Of a DNA stretch of 64,000 nt, positions 26,201 to 34,843 are shown in pieces. The translations under genes and the position numbers were made by a program. Each line of letters begins with the position of its first letter. Position 1 is the stretch's first letter. Origin of the DNA: Streptomyces gilvus (GTDB lineage: Bacteria > Actinomycetota > Actinomycetes > Streptomycetales > Streptomycetaceae); the NCBI RefSeq assembly GCF_022513565.1, contig NZ_JAKWBE010000021.1, positions 62,001-126,000 on the forward strand, read 5' to 3'. The notes beneath the pieces were generated by a model, which ran no database searches, was not told the origin of the DNA, and worked only from the letters and a program-made list of their open reading frames with translations.

Positions 26201-27451
26201 GTGGCTATGCGGTCGATGGTGGTCGTCGGTGGCGGGCATGCCGGCGCCGAGGTGGTGGTCGGGTTGCGCAAGGCGGGCTTTGAGGGCCGGGTGGTCCTTG
26301 TGGCGGACGAGGACCGCATACCGTATCAGCGTCCCCTGCTGTCGAAGTCGTACCTGTCGGGCGGAACCGGCCCTGACGAGCTGGCGATTCGGCCTGAGCG
26401 CACATACGCCGACAACGACATTGAGCTTGTGCTCGGTACCCGGGTCGACTCGATCGACCGGGGCGCCCGGCGGGTGGTCCTGAGCGACGGGAGGAGCCTT
26501 GACTACGAGGCGCTCGCTCTCGCGCCAGGGGGGCGACCTCGTCTCTTGCCAGTGTTGGCGCAGCACGGTCCACTCGACAACGTCCACTATCTGCGCACGG
26601 TCGCGGACGCCGACCGGTTGCGTGAGCAGTGGTCCGCCGGGCGGCGCCTGGTGGTGATCGGCGGGGGTTATATCGGATTGGAGGTCGCTGCCTCGGCTCG
26701 GGCGATGGGTCTGGAAGTGACCGTGGTCGAGGCGTTGCCGCGAGTGCTGGCCCGGGTGACGGGGGAGGTGATGTCGTCCTTCTACGCCGAGGTCCACCGA
26801 GAGCGTGGTGTGGATCTTCTGACCGGGGTCTCGGTGGTTGATGCCGTCGTGGTCAATGGTGCGGTCCGTGAGATGGAGCTGTCGGACGGCAGTTGGCTGC
26901 GGTGCGATCTGGTGGTTGTCGGAGTCGGGCTGGTGCCGAACACGGAGCTGGCTGCTGAGGCGGGGCTCGCCGTCGACGACGGAATCGTGGTCGACGAGTT
27001 CGGTGTGACGAGTGATCCGTCGATCGTGGCGGCAGGGGACTGCGCCCGGTATCCGTCCGCCCAACTCGGGGGCGACCTGGTGCGGGTGGAGTCGGTGTCG
27101 AACGCGGTGGAGCAGGCCAGGGTGGTGGCCCGGTCGATGGTGGGCAAGCCTGTCGCGCACACGGGGGTGCCCTGGTTCTGGTCGGATCAGTATGAGCTGA
27201 AGTTGCAGATGGTGGGGTTGTCGCGGGACTTCGACGACGTGGTGGTGCGGGGCGATGTGACGGAGCGTTCGTTCAGCGCCTTCTATCTGCGAGAGGGCCG
27301 CGTGATCGCTGCCGATGTGGTGAGTCGGCCGGTTGACTTCGCTTTGGCCCGTCAGCTCGTTGCTCGTGGTCAGGTGCTTGAGCGTGAGCTTCTTTCGGAT
27401 GTTGATGTCCCGCTCAAGCAGTTGCTGGTGACCACTGCGGTGGAGAGGTAG
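26201..27451 (+). CDS. FAD-dependent ferredoxin reductase of the P450 system
   Basis: About 416 residues from GTG 26201 (GAGG at 26191-26194); ATG 26207 is an alternative. Putidaredoxin-reductase type: N-terminal FAD site MVVVGGGHAGAEVVVGLRKA, PYQRPLLSKSYL, the second NAD site VVIGGGYIGLEVAASARAMG, and the FAD contact VAAGDCARYPS near 283. It takes electrons from NAD(P)H to the 2Fe-2S ferredoxin encoded next (4-base gap), which then feeds the P450. First gene of a five-gene oxidation operon. Confidence 0.93.
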   Translation: MAMRSMVVVGGGHAGAEVVVGLRKAGFEGRVVLVADEDRIPYQRPLLSKSYLSGGTGPDELAIRPERTYADNDIELVLGTRVDSIDRGARRVVLSDGRSLDYEALALAPGGRPRLLPVLAQHGPLDNVHYLRTVADADRLREQWSAGRRLVVIGGGYIGLEVAASARAMGLEVTVVEALPRVLARVTGEVMSSFYAEVHRERGVDLLTGVSVVDAVVVNGAVREMELSDGSWLRCDLVVVGVGLVPNTELAAEAGLAVDDGIVVDEFGVTSDPSIVAAGDCARYPSAQLGGDLVRVESVSNAVEQARVVARSMVGKPVAHTGVPWFWSDQYELKLQMVGLSRDFDDVVVRGDVTERSFSAFYLREGRVIAADVVSRPVDFALARQLVARGQVLERELLSDVDVPLKQLLVTTAVER

Positions 27452-27455
27452 TCCG

Positions 27456-27764
27456 ATGCCGAAGATTGTTTTTGTGTCCGACACGGCCCGTACGGAGGTC
27501 TTCGCGGAGGTCGGGCAGTCGGTGATGCAGGCCGCGACGGCGCATCTGGTCGATGGGATCGATGCGGACTGTGGTGGGCATTGCTCGTGTGCGACCTGTC
27601 ACGTGTATGTCGAGGACGGTTCGGCGGCGCTTGCGCCGGCGGATGCGGACGAGACGGACATGCTCGAGTGCGCGAACAATCCCATGCCCTGCAGCCGGCT
27701 GGCCTGCCAGATACCTGTGACCGAGGAGCTCGAGGGCGTGGTTTTCCGTGTCCCTCCCCGCTGA
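27456..27764 (+). CDS. 2Fe-2S ferredoxin (putidaredoxin/terpredoxin type)
   Basis: A 102-residue adrenodoxin-type ferredoxin. The cluster Cys pattern is clear: DCGGHCSCATCHVYV (Cys39, Cys45, Cys48) and Cys in SRLACQIPV near 87; Cys43 is extra. Length and the AxADETDMLE helix fit terpredoxin and putidaredoxin. It shuttles single electrons from the reductase to the P450. The spacing to the flanking genes (4 and 70 bases) supports an operon. Confidence 0.94.
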   Translation: MPKIVFVSDTARTEVFAEVGQSVMQAATAHLVDGIDADCGGHCSCATCHVYVEDGSAALAPADADETDMLECANNPMPCSRLACQIPVTEELEGVVFRVPPR

Positions 27765-27834
27765 TCAACTGCCGGACCGGCGTTTTCCGCTGGTCACTGT
27801 TTGCTCCGACACCTTCTCCTGAGAGAGGAACACC

Positions 27835-29085
27835 ATGGCGATACCCAGGATCCAGGACCTCGACGATCCGACGTTCGATCCGTATGTGTCCGACGAGGTC
27901 ATGTTCGGCAGCATGCCGGACATGCATGAGCGTGTTGCCGAGGTGCGTGCGCAGTGCCCGGTGCACAAGGGTTCGTGGTTCACGTCGATGGGGCTGATGC
28001 CCACGCCTGAGGAGCAGGTGTGGCCCGAGGTCTACCGGGTGATGACCTATGACGGGGTGCAGCAGGTCCTGAACAATCCGGAGATCTTCTCCAACCGGGC
28101 GTTCGAGCCGACGCTGGGGTCTTCGTTCGGTCCGCACTCGCTGTCGGTGCTGGACAATCCGGAGCACCTCAAGTACCGGAAGATCTTCCAGAAGGCGTTC
28201 TTGCCGAATGTCGTCGGCAGGTGGGGGGACGTCTACGTCCAGCCGGTGATCGACGAACTGTTCGGGGCGTTCAGGGAGGCGGGCAAGGCGGACCTGGTCC
28301 CGCAGTTCAGCCAGCTGTACCCGTTCCGGGTCATCTACCGGATGCTGGGCATGCCGGATGAGGATCTGGCGGTGTTCCAGAAGCTGATGCTGACGCAGAT
28401 CTTCTTCTCCTTCGCCCCGGACAAGGCGAAGGAGGCGTCGGAGAAGCTGGGCACGTATTTCACGGCGTTGATCGAGGAACGGCTGGAGAATCCGGGCGAG
28501 GATCTCGTCAGTGCTCTGGCGACGGCCGAGGTCGACGGTGAGCGGCTGCCGGTGGCATATGTGGTCGACTTTCTGCGTCAGCTGTTCAACGCGGGCGGTG
28601 ACACGACCTACCGGGCCACGGCCAACCTGCTGGTCGCGCTCCTGCGGGACGGCGGTGAGCTCTACCGGCGGGTGCGTGACGACCGTTCGCTGCTGCCCCG
28701 GGCTGTCGAGGAGGTCATTCGGTGGGAGAGCCCGGTATCCTCCACCAATCGTCTGGTGCTGCGGGACACGGAGATCGAAGGCGTGAAGATTCCCGCGAAT
28801 TCCGTGGTCAACGCGTCCTTGGCGTCGGCGGACCGGGACGAGACCAAGTACGCCTGTCCGGAGAAGTTCGACATCGACCGTGAGCAGCGTCCCAAGCACA
28901 TGGGGTTCGGCCAGGGGCCGCATGTCTGCATCGGCCAGCACCTGGCACGGGTGGAGATCACCCGTGCCATGGAGACACTGATGGACGAGTTCCCCGACCT
29001 GCGGCTCGACCCCGACGAGGACGAGCCCGTGATCGTGGGAGCGATGCTGCGTTCCCCGCGGCACGTGCACGTGCGATTCGACTGA
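27835..29085 (+). CDS. Cytochrome P450 monooxygenase
   Basis: A 416-residue soluble bacterial P450, start ATG 27835 after GAGAGAGGAAC. I-helix FNAGGDTTYRATANLL with the acid-alcohol pair, K-helix ExxR in EEVIRWESP, and heme loop MGFGQGPHVCIGQHLARVEI with the thiolate Cys. No transmembrane anchor. It sits between its own ferredoxin and a rubredoxin, and ahead of an aldehyde dehydrogenase; a P450-reductase-ferredoxin-ALDH order is known from bacterial monoterpene and alkane oxidation clusters, so terminal or allylic hydroxylation giving an alcohol/aldehyde is likely. CYP family not assigned. Confidence 0.95.
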   Translation: MAIPRIQDLDDPTFDPYVSDEVMFGSMPDMHERVAEVRAQCPVHKGSWFTSMGLMPTPEEQVWPEVYRVMTYDGVQQVLNNPEIFSNRAFEPTLGSSFGPHSLSVLDNPEHLKYRKIFQKAFLPNVVGRWGDVYVQPVIDELFGAFREAGKADLVPQFSQLYPFRVIYRMLGMPDEDLAVFQKLMLTQIFFSFAPDKAKEASEKLGTYFTALIEERLENPGEDLVSALATAEVDGERLPVAYVVDFLRQLFNAGGDTTYRATANLLVALLRDGGELYRRVRDDRSLLPRAVEEVIRWESPVSSTNRLVLRDTEIEGVKIPANSVVNASLASADRDETKYACPEKFDIDREQRPKHMGFGQGPHVCIGQHLARVEITRAMETLMDEFPDLRLDPDEDEPVIVGAMLRSPRHVHVRFD

Positions 29086-29102
29086 ACCCCAGGCAATCGA
29101 GA

Positions 29103-29141
29103 CGGGCGGGCCGGTGAAGCACCCACCTTTGAGCCCGCCCG
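29103..29141 (+). promoter_or_regulatory. Hairpin between P450 and rubredoxin genes
   Basis: CGGGCGGGC (29103-29111) and GCCCGCCCG (29133-29141) can pair perfectly. It lies just after the P450 stop and before the rubredoxin start. It could attenuate read-through or protect the upstream mRNA. Confidence 0.5.
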
Positions 29142-29154
29142 GGACGGGCAAGTG

Positions 29155-29334
29155 ATGACGAGCAAACCGTTCCGAAAGTGGATGTGCCTGAACTGCGGCT
29201 ACATCTACGACGAGGAAGTCGGAGACCCGGAAGAGGGCCTGGTACCCGGCACCCGCTGGGAAGACATCCCTGACGACTGGACGTGCCCCGACTGCGGCAC
29301 CTCCAAAGCCGAATTCGAAATGGTCGAAATCTGA
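29155..29334 (+). CDS. Rubredoxin
   Basis: A 59-residue rubredoxin with the two Cys knuckles, CLNCGYIYDEEVGDPEEG and WTCPDCGTSK, that bind one Fe(Cys)4 centre. The aromatic and acidic residues between them (PGTRWEDIPDDW) are intact. GTG 29152 directly precedes the ATG. Rubredoxins of this kind usually pass electrons to AlkB-type alkane hydroxylases, yet no alkB is present here; the only oxygenase nearby is the P450. It might be a second electron donor or serve an enzyme elsewhere. Confidence 0.95.
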   Translation: MTSKPFRKWMCLNCGYIYDEEVGDPEEGLVPGTRWEDIPDDWTCPDCGTSKAEFEMVEI

Positions 29335-29374
29335 CCACCACACCCCATTTCCGCTGCCGCGGGACGGCAGCCAG

Positions 29375-29429
29375 CCGCGGACGACAGGTTCTGTGTTCGC
29401 TCCGCGGACGACAGGGTTCTGTGTTCGCT
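29375..29429 (+). repeat. Tandem 27-28-base direct repeat
   Basis: Two near-identical copies, CCGCGGACGACAGGTTCTGT with the following TTCGCT (29375-29401) and the same with one extra G (29402-29429), lie back to back just before the aldehyde dehydrogenase gene. A recent local duplication or a paired binding site. Confidence 0.8.
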
Positions 29430-29471
29430 CATCGGGGCGAGGCCGGTCTCGCCCGAGAGAAGGTTGAGAAG

Positions 29472-30953
29472 ATGACGCAGGAAATCGACCGTTCGGTTCC
29501 TCAAGTACACCTGCATATCGGGGATCGGAAGCTGACGTCCGGCAGCGGTGGCAGCCACGACCGCATCAACCCGTCCACCGGGCAGGTCGACGGCCAGATT
29601 CCGCTGGCGGGTGAGGCCGAGATCGACGAGGCCGTGCGGGTCGCCCATGAGGCGTTCCAGACCTGGAAGAAGACGCCGCCGACCGAGAGGCGGAGGCTTC
29701 TGCTGAAGCTCGCCGATCTGATCGACGAGCGGGGCCCCGATCTCGGCCGGCTGAGCACCATCGACACCGGCATGAAGTACATGCCGAACGCGGGTCTGGC
29801 GGCCGAGTGGACCCGTTACTTCGCGGGATGGGCCGACAAGCTGTCGTCCGACGTGGTCGGCACCGTGACCGCGAACGGTGAGTTCTCCTACACGCTGGGC
29901 CAGCCGTACGGCGTCATCGGCGCGATCGTGACCTGGAACGGTCCGACGGGCGGAATCGCCATGAAGGTGCCCGCGGCACTGGCAGCGGGCAACACCGTGG
30001 TGATCAAGCCGCCGGAGATCACCCCCTACTCGCCCGAGCTGTTCATGGACCTCGTCCGTGAGGCCGGCTTCCCGCCCGGTGTGATCAACCTGCTGCCCGG
30101 CAACGCTCAGGCCGGTGCCGCGCTCGTGGCGCATCCCCTGGTGCAGAAGGTGACCTTCACCGGTGGACCGGTCACGGCGACGCGCATCCTCGAATCGTGT
30201 GCGAAGACCATGAAGCCGGCGGTTCTCGAACTGGGCGGCAAGTCGGCGAACCTGATCTTCGAGGACGCCGATCTCGACACCGCGTGCGTGCACGGGGCCA
30301 TTCTCTCTGTCGGCTTCCTGTCCGGCCAGGGCTGCTCGTTCCCCACGCGGATGCTGGTCCACCGTTCGCGCTACGACGAGGTCATCGAGCGTGTCTCGGC
30401 GGTGGCGAAGAGCTTCGTGGTGGGTGACCCGTTCGATCAGCAGACTCTTCTCGGGCCGGTCATCAGCCAGGCCGCGGTCGACCGCGTCATGGGGATCATC
30501 GAGCGTGCTCCGGCAGAGGGGGCGCGGCTGGTGCTCGGAGGCACTCGACTCGGCGGGGACCTCGCGGAGGGCTACTTCATCGAGCCGACGATCTTCGCCG
30601 ACGTCGACCCGCAGTCGGAGCTCGCGCAGGGTGAGGTCTTCGGGCCGGTTCTGGCGATCACGCCGTTCGACACCGAGGAAGAGGCGGTGGAGATCGCCAA
30701 CTCGACCCCGTACGGCCTGGCCGCCTACATCCACACCAAGGATCTCGTCAGGGCGCACCGGGTCGCCGAGGACCTGTTCGCGGGCGACATCATGATCAAC
30801 GGCGCTTCGAACCTCTACGTGAACCGGCCCTTCGGCGGCTTCGGACTCAGCGGGTACGGCAAGGAAGGCGGACGCCGGGGTCTCGAGGAGTTCCTGCGGG
30901 TCAAGGGCGTGGGCATCGGAGCGAAGGCCGGCGGCGACGGCGGCTTCCTCTGA
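29472..30953 (+). CDS. NAD-dependent aldehyde dehydrogenase
   Basis: A 493-residue ALDH from ATG 29472, with AGGTTGAGAAG upstream. Key motifs: VTWNGPTGGIAMKVPAAL, NTVVIKPPEITP, VTFTGGPVTATRI, the general base Glu in VLELGGKSANLIF, and the catalytic Cys in GQGCSFPTRM, then GEVFGPVLAITPF and NRPFGGFGLSGYGKE. It oxidises an aldehyde to the acid. As last gene of the P450 operon it probably converts the aldehyde derived from the hydroxylated product into the acid that the downstream ligase activates. Confidence 0.94.
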   Translation: MTQEIDRSVPQVHLHIGDRKLTSGSGGSHDRINPSTGQVDGQIPLAGEAEIDEAVRVAHEAFQTWKKTPPTERRRLLLKLADLIDERGPDLGRLSTIDTGMKYMPNAGLAAEWTRYFAGWADKLSSDVVGTVTANGEFSYTLGQPYGVIGAIVTWNGPTGGIAMKVPAALAAGNTVVIKPPEITPYSPELFMDLVREAGFPPGVINLLPGNAQAGAALVAHPLVQKVTFTGGPVTATRILESCAKTMKPAVLELGGKSANLIFEDADLDTACVHGAILSVGFLSGQGCSFPTRMLVHRSRYDEVIERVSAVAKSFVVGDPFDQQTLLGPVISQAAVDRVMGIIERAPAEGARLVLGGTRLGGDLAEGYFIEPTIFADVDPQSELAQGEVFGPVLAITPFDTEEEAVEIANSTPYGLAAYIHTKDLVRAHRVAEDLFAGDIMINGASNLYVNRPFGGFGLSGYGKEGGRRGLEEFLRVKGVGIGAKAGGDGGFL

Positions 30954-31072
30954 TCGGCTCAGCAGGAGGCCTGGGCGGTCTGTGCCGCCGAGGCCTCCTG
31001 TGGGCGCTCGGAGATCCGGGCGCGTCGCGGAGCGCCGATGGTCAGAGTGGGGCTGACAGAGAAGGCTTCCTC

Positions 31073-31094
31073 TAGTTAAGATTAATCATCTGGC
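31073..31094. promoter_or_regulatory. AT-rich recurrent element, copy 9
   Basis: TAGTTAAGATTAATCATCTG at 31073-31092, about 20 bases upstream of the TTG start of the OB-fold gene. It is a very AT-rich block in GC-rich DNA and one of the clearest copies of the element. Its position overlaps the expected -10/operator zone. Confidence 0.55.
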
Positions 31095-31112
31095 TATATC
31101 TCGGAGGTCGTC

Positions 31113-31514
31113 TTGGGGCAGATTCCGCTCGTGGACTACCTGGTGCTCGGCGACGAGCCCCGTCTTGTCGCCAACGAGTGCACCAGCTGTGGAGCGAGGT
31201 ACTTCGACCGACGGAACGCCTGCGCCCGGTGCGGCCGTCAGGAGTTCGAGACGGTGGACGTGTCCCGTACCGGAACACTCAGGTCCTTCACGATCGTTCA
31301 TTTCGCGGCCAAGGGCGTCGACGTGCCTTTCGTCGCCGGCGTGGTCGACTGCGCCGGAACGATCGTCAGCGGCAACGTGGTGAACGTTCCGCCCGACCCG
31401 CGGCACGTGTCGCTGGGCATGGACGTGCGGTTGACCACCGTCCCGGTCGGTACCGACACGGCGGGTGTGATGGCGGTCGGATTCGGCTTCGAACCGGTTG
31501 CCGAGAGGGAGTGA
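31113..31514 (+). CDS. Zinc-ribbon OB-fold protein (DUF35), thiolase partner
   Basis: A 133-residue protein from TTG 31113 with a perfect GGAGG at 31103-31107. The N-terminal rubredoxin-like zinc ribbon has Cys23, Cys26, Cys37 and Cys40 (NECTSCGARYF, ACARCGRQ), followed by an OB-fold. This family forms complexes with thiolase-like proteins (as ChsH2 with Ltp2 in steroid side-chain breakdown), binding acyl-CoA. The next gene, two bases downstream, encodes the partner thiolase. It opens the operon 31.1-36.0 kb. Confidence 0.9.
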   Translation: MGQIPLVDYLVLGDEPRLVANECTSCGARYFDRRNACARCGRQEFETVDVSRTGTLRSFTIVHFAAKGVDVPFVAGVVDCAGTIVSGNVVNVPPDPRHVSLGMDVRLTTVPVGTDTAGVMAVGFGFEPVAERE

Positions 31515-31516
31515 CC

Positions 31517-32719
31517 ATGGCGGACGACGTGTGGATCCTCGGTATCCACATGACCGACTTCGGCAAGCACAAGGACAAGGACGCACTGGACCTCGGGGTC
31601 GAGGCGGCGACCGGTGCCCTGCGCGACGCCGGAGTGGGCGTCGAGGACATCGGCGTGCTCGCCGCGGGCAATCTGCTGGGCCCGGACAGCTTCGGGCAGT
31701 TGCTGCAGAAGCAGATCGGGCAGACCGGCATTCCCGCCTACAACGTCGCCAACGCCTGTGCGACCGGCGCGACCGCGCTGCGGGTCGCGATCATGGCCGT
31801 CAAGGCGGGTGAGGCCGACATGGGCCTCGCGGTCGGAGCCGAGAAGCTGGCGGGAATGGGGTTGCTGACCGGCAACGAGCGCGCGGCGGGCAACGGCACC
31901 TGGGTGCCGAGCGGCAGGTACGGAGCTGTCGCGCCGCTCGACGGCCTGGTCGGCACCGAGACGATGCCGGGAGTCTTCGCCCAGATCGGCATGGAGTACG
32001 CGTACAGGCACGGAGAGGTCGCGTTCGAGGTCTTCGCCCGCATCTCGGAGAAGAACCACGCGCATTCCACCCTCAATCCGAAGGCGGCTTACCAGAAGCG
32101 GTTCTCGCTCGAGGAGATCATGAACGACGTCATGATCGCCTATCCGAACACGCGCCCCATGTGTTCCGCGAACTGTGACGGGGCCGCCGCCGCGGTCGTC
32201 GTCGGCGAGAGCAAGCTGCGTACGCTGACGCTCGAGCAGCGACGCCGCGCCGTCAAGATCAGCGCCTCGGTCCTGACCAGTGATCCCTACCGGGACGGCT
32301 GCCAGGTACTTCCGGACATCAACACGCTGACCCGGCAAGCCGCAGTGACCGCCTACGAGCAGGCCGGCGTCGACCCCGACGATCTTGACCTAGTCGAACT
32401 GCACGACTGCTTCGCGACGGCGGAACTCGTTCACTACGACAATCTTCAGCTCTGTGAGCCGGGTGGCGCTGTGGACTTCTTCAACTCCGGTGCGACCTGG
32501 CGTGACGGGAGGACTCCGGTCAATGTATCCGGCGGCCTTCAGTCCAAGGGGCACCCTGTCTCGGCGACCGGAATCGCCAACATCTGGGAGATCGCCACGC
32601 ACCTTCGTGGCGAGGCAGGTGATCGGCAGATCCCGGACGCGAAGGTGGGCCTGGCGCATGTGATCGGCCTCGGCTCGGCCTGTGGCGTCCACGTGCTGGA
32701 GAAGGCGGCCGTGGCGTAG
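31517..32719 (+). CDS. SCP2-type thiolase / lipid-transfer-protein family
   Basis: A 400-residue thiolase-like protein from ATG 31517. It keeps a Cys at the nucleophile position (Cys81 in NACATGATALRV), HDCFATAEL, the His loop GGLQSKGHPVSATG and a C-terminal GSACGVHVLE. It could therefore cleave a 3-oxoacyl-CoA. It is two bases after the OB-fold gene, as usual for the complex. It contrasts with the second thiolase-like protein at 36414-37592, which lacks the Cys nucleophile. A branched-chain or ring-derived 3-oxoacyl-CoA is the likely substrate. Confidence 0.9.
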   Translation: MADDVWILGIHMTDFGKHKDKDALDLGVEAATGALRDAGVGVEDIGVLAAGNLLGPDSFGQLLQKQIGQTGIPAYNVANACATGATALRVAIMAVKAGEADMGLAVGAEKLAGMGLLTGNERAAGNGTWVPSGRYGAVAPLDGLVGTETMPGVFAQIGMEYAYRHGEVAFEVFARISEKNHAHSTLNPKAAYQKRFSLEEIMNDVMIAYPNTRPMCSANCDGAAAAVVVGESKLRTLTLEQRRRAVKISASVLTSDPYRDGCQVLPDINTLTRQAAVTAYEQAGVDPDDLDLVELHDCFATAELVHYDNLQLCEPGGAVDFFNSGATWRDGRTPVNVSGGLQSKGHPVSATGIANIWEIATHLRGEAGDRQIPDAKVGLAHVIGLGSACGVHVLEKAAVA

Positions 32720-32828
32720 ACGGTCATGGCGAGCCCGAAGCATGGCTCGCCGGGCCGTGAAGTATGACAACGGCGGAGAGACGCAGCGCATCACTCCGCT
32801 GAAGGACACTCAAGTTAGGACACGGCAA

Positions 32829-33128
32829 GTGCGTACTGGCAGCCGATGGAAGAGCACGGTCGACACGACCGAGGTGATGGTGATCCGCGGGCCCTCCAAG
32901 GACATCGACCTGCGTTGCGGAGGCCACGCGATGGTCGCCTCCGGTACCTCCTTCGAAGCGGCGGAGATCGATCCGGCCTACGCCGACGGAACCCAGGTCG
33001 GCAAGCGCTACGTGGACGAGGAGCTCGGGCTCGAACTCCTCGTCAGCAAGGCCGGCTCGGGCACGCTCAGTGTGGCCGACCGCAGCCTTCACCTGAAGGA
33101 CGCCAAGCCGCTGCCCACGTCCGACTGA
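32829..33128 (+). CDS. Small conserved protein of unknown function
   Basis: About 99 residues from GTG 32829 (AGGACACGGCAA upstream). The protein begins VRTGSRWKSTVDTTEVMVI and contains LRCGGHAMVA and GKRYVDEELGLELLVSKAG. I recall small proteins like this beside acyl-CoA synthetase genes in other actinomycetes, without known function. A single Cys followed by GGH is the only notable motif. It sits between thiolase and ligase genes in the same operon, so it may be an accessory of the ligase. The reading frame extends further upstream without a start signal. Confidence 0.7.
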   Translation: MRTGSRWKSTVDTTEVMVIRGPSKDIDLRCGGHAMVASGTSFEAAEIDPAYADGTQVGKRYVDEELGLELLVSKAGSGTLSVADRSLHLKDAKPLPTSD

Positions 33129-33186
33129 CCTGGCGTAGGGATCAGGGACACCATGCGCGGCACGAGAGTGTGAAGGGTAAGGCGAC

Positions 33187-34719
33187 GTGAACGTCGGATT
33201 TCTTTTGGAGATGGCTGCCGAGGGCATGCCGGACCGGATCGCCGTGGGCTCACTGGAGGGAGGGATCACCTATGCCCAGCTCCTTGATCAAGCGCGGCGT
33301 ACGGCGTCCTACGTCCGGACCGCCTCGGTGGGGGAGACCCCCGTCGGCCGGCTGGCCATGGTGGACCTGAACTCGGACACGCTCCCGGTCCTTCTGTTCG
33401 GCGCGTCGTTCGCCGGCGTCCCGTTCGTTCCCATGAACTACCGGCTGGCCGACGACAAACTCCGCGAGCTGGTGGCCCGCAACGCTCCCGCCCTGCTGGT
33501 CGTCGATCCGCCCGTGGCCGAGCGGATCGGTGACGCCCACGGGCTGCGGGTTCTCACGCGGTCCGAATTCGGGGACCAGCTGGCCGAACTTCCTGCCGCG
33601 CAGGAGCCCGCCGATGACGCCGCCGGCGACGAGGACGTCGAAGAGAGCATCGCCGTCCTGCTGTTCACCTCGGGGACGACCGGAGCGCCGAAGGCGGCTG
33701 TACTGCGCAACCGGCACCTCGCCTCTTACATCCTGAGCACGGCCGAGTTCGGCGCGGCGGGGGAGCACGAAGCCACGTTGGTCAGTGTGCCGCCGTACCA
33801 CATCGCTGGTGTCTCGGCGATCCTCTCGGCCGTGTACTCGGGGCGCCGGCTCGTGTACCTGCCCGCCTTCAAGGCCGGGGAATGGGTGCGGACCGCGCGC
33901 GACGAGCGCATCACGCACGCGATGGTCGTTCCGACGATGCTGGGCCGCATCCTCGACGTCCTGGAGGCCGACGGCACCACGTTGCCGGCGCTGACCAACC
34001 TGTCCTGCGGTGGCGGCCCGATGCCCGTCGCGGTGATCGAACGCGCTCTGCGTCTCCTGCCGCACGTCGACTTCGTGAACGCCTACGGCCTCACGGAGAC
34101 GTCGTCCACCATCTCCCTGCTGACGCCCGAAGACCACCGCGCGGCCATCTCCTCGGACGACCCGGCGGTACGAGCGAGGCTGCGCTCGGTCGGCCGCCCG
34201 CTGCCCGGCCTCGAACTCGAGATCCGTGACGCCGCCGGAGAGCCGGTGGCCGTCGGAGAGCCGGGAGAGGTGTGGGTGCGCGGCGGCCAGGTCGCCGGCG
34301 AGTACCTCGGCGCCGGCGGCGGGGACCAGTCGGACGGGTGGTTCCCGACCCGGGACAGCGGCTACCTCGACGCGGAAGGCTACCTCTTCCTCTCCGGGCG
34401 GCTGGACGACGTCATCGTCCGTGGTGGCGAGAACATCTCTCCGGGAGAGATCGAGGAGGTCCTCATCGCGCATCCCGCGGTGAGGGAGGTCGCGGTGGTC
34501 GGCGCCACGGACGTCCGGTGGGGCGAACGGGTGGTGGCCTACGTCGTGCCGTCCTCCGAGGTCACTGAGGAGCAACTCCAGGAACACGTTCGTGTGCGGC
34601 TGCGCTCGACCTGTACCCCGGAGCAGGTGCACTTCGTCGACACCCTCCCGTACAACGAGACGGGGAAGCTGCTGCGTCGAGTACTCCGGGAAAAGGCGCA
34701 GGAAACCGCGAACGTCTGA
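33187..34719 (+). CDS. AMP-forming acyl-CoA synthetase
   Basis: A 510-residue ANL superfamily ligase, start GTG 33187. P-loop LLFTSGTTGAPKAAVL near 158, A5 motif NAYGLTETSSTIS, A7-A8 region YLFLSGRLDDVIVRGGENIS, and the catalytic Lys in PYNETGKLLRR near the C-terminus. It activates a carboxylic acid with ATP to the acyl-CoA. Being downstream of the P450/ALDH operon and in one unit with thiolase and amidohydrolase, it is the best candidate for activating the acid produced by those oxidations. Confidence 0.93.
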   Translation: MNVGFLLEMAAEGMPDRIAVGSLEGGITYAQLLDQARRTASYVRTASVGETPVGRLAMVDLNSDTLPVLLFGASFAGVPFVPMNYRLADDKLRELVARNAPALLVVDPPVAERIGDAHGLRVLTRSEFGDQLAELPAAQEPADDAAGDEDVEESIAVLLFTSGTTGAPKAAVLRNRHLASYILSTAEFGAAGEHEATLVSVPPYHIAGVSAILSAVYSGRRLVYLPAFKAGEWVRTARDERITHAMVVPTMLGRILDVLEADGTTLPALTNLSCGGGPMPVAVIERALRLLPHVDFVNAYGLTETSSTISLLTPEDHRAAISSDDPAVRARLRSVGRPLPGLELEIRDAAGEPVAVGEPGEVWVRGGQVAGEYLGAGGGDQSDGWFPTRDSGYLDAEGYLFLSGRLDDVIVRGGENISPGEIEEVLIAHPAVREVAVVGATDVRWGERVVAYVVPSSEVTEEQLQEHVRVRLRSTCTPEQVHFVDTLPYNETGKLLRRVLREKAQETANV

Positions 34720-34843
34720 GATACCGGACCGGCCGCCACGGTCCCCGAGGACTCATGGGCAACGACGCCACCGGACGGGTCACGCGCATCGGACCGCCGA
34801 TCGCCGGACTCGTCACGGCGACTTGATTGAGAAAGGAAACTCC

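Noticed and set aside
27370..29343. A 657-codon open frame on the minus strand opposite the P450 operon
   Set aside because: It is antisense to the ferredoxin, P450 and rubredoxin genes, which have intact motifs and start sites; open antisense frames are expected in very GC-rich DNA.
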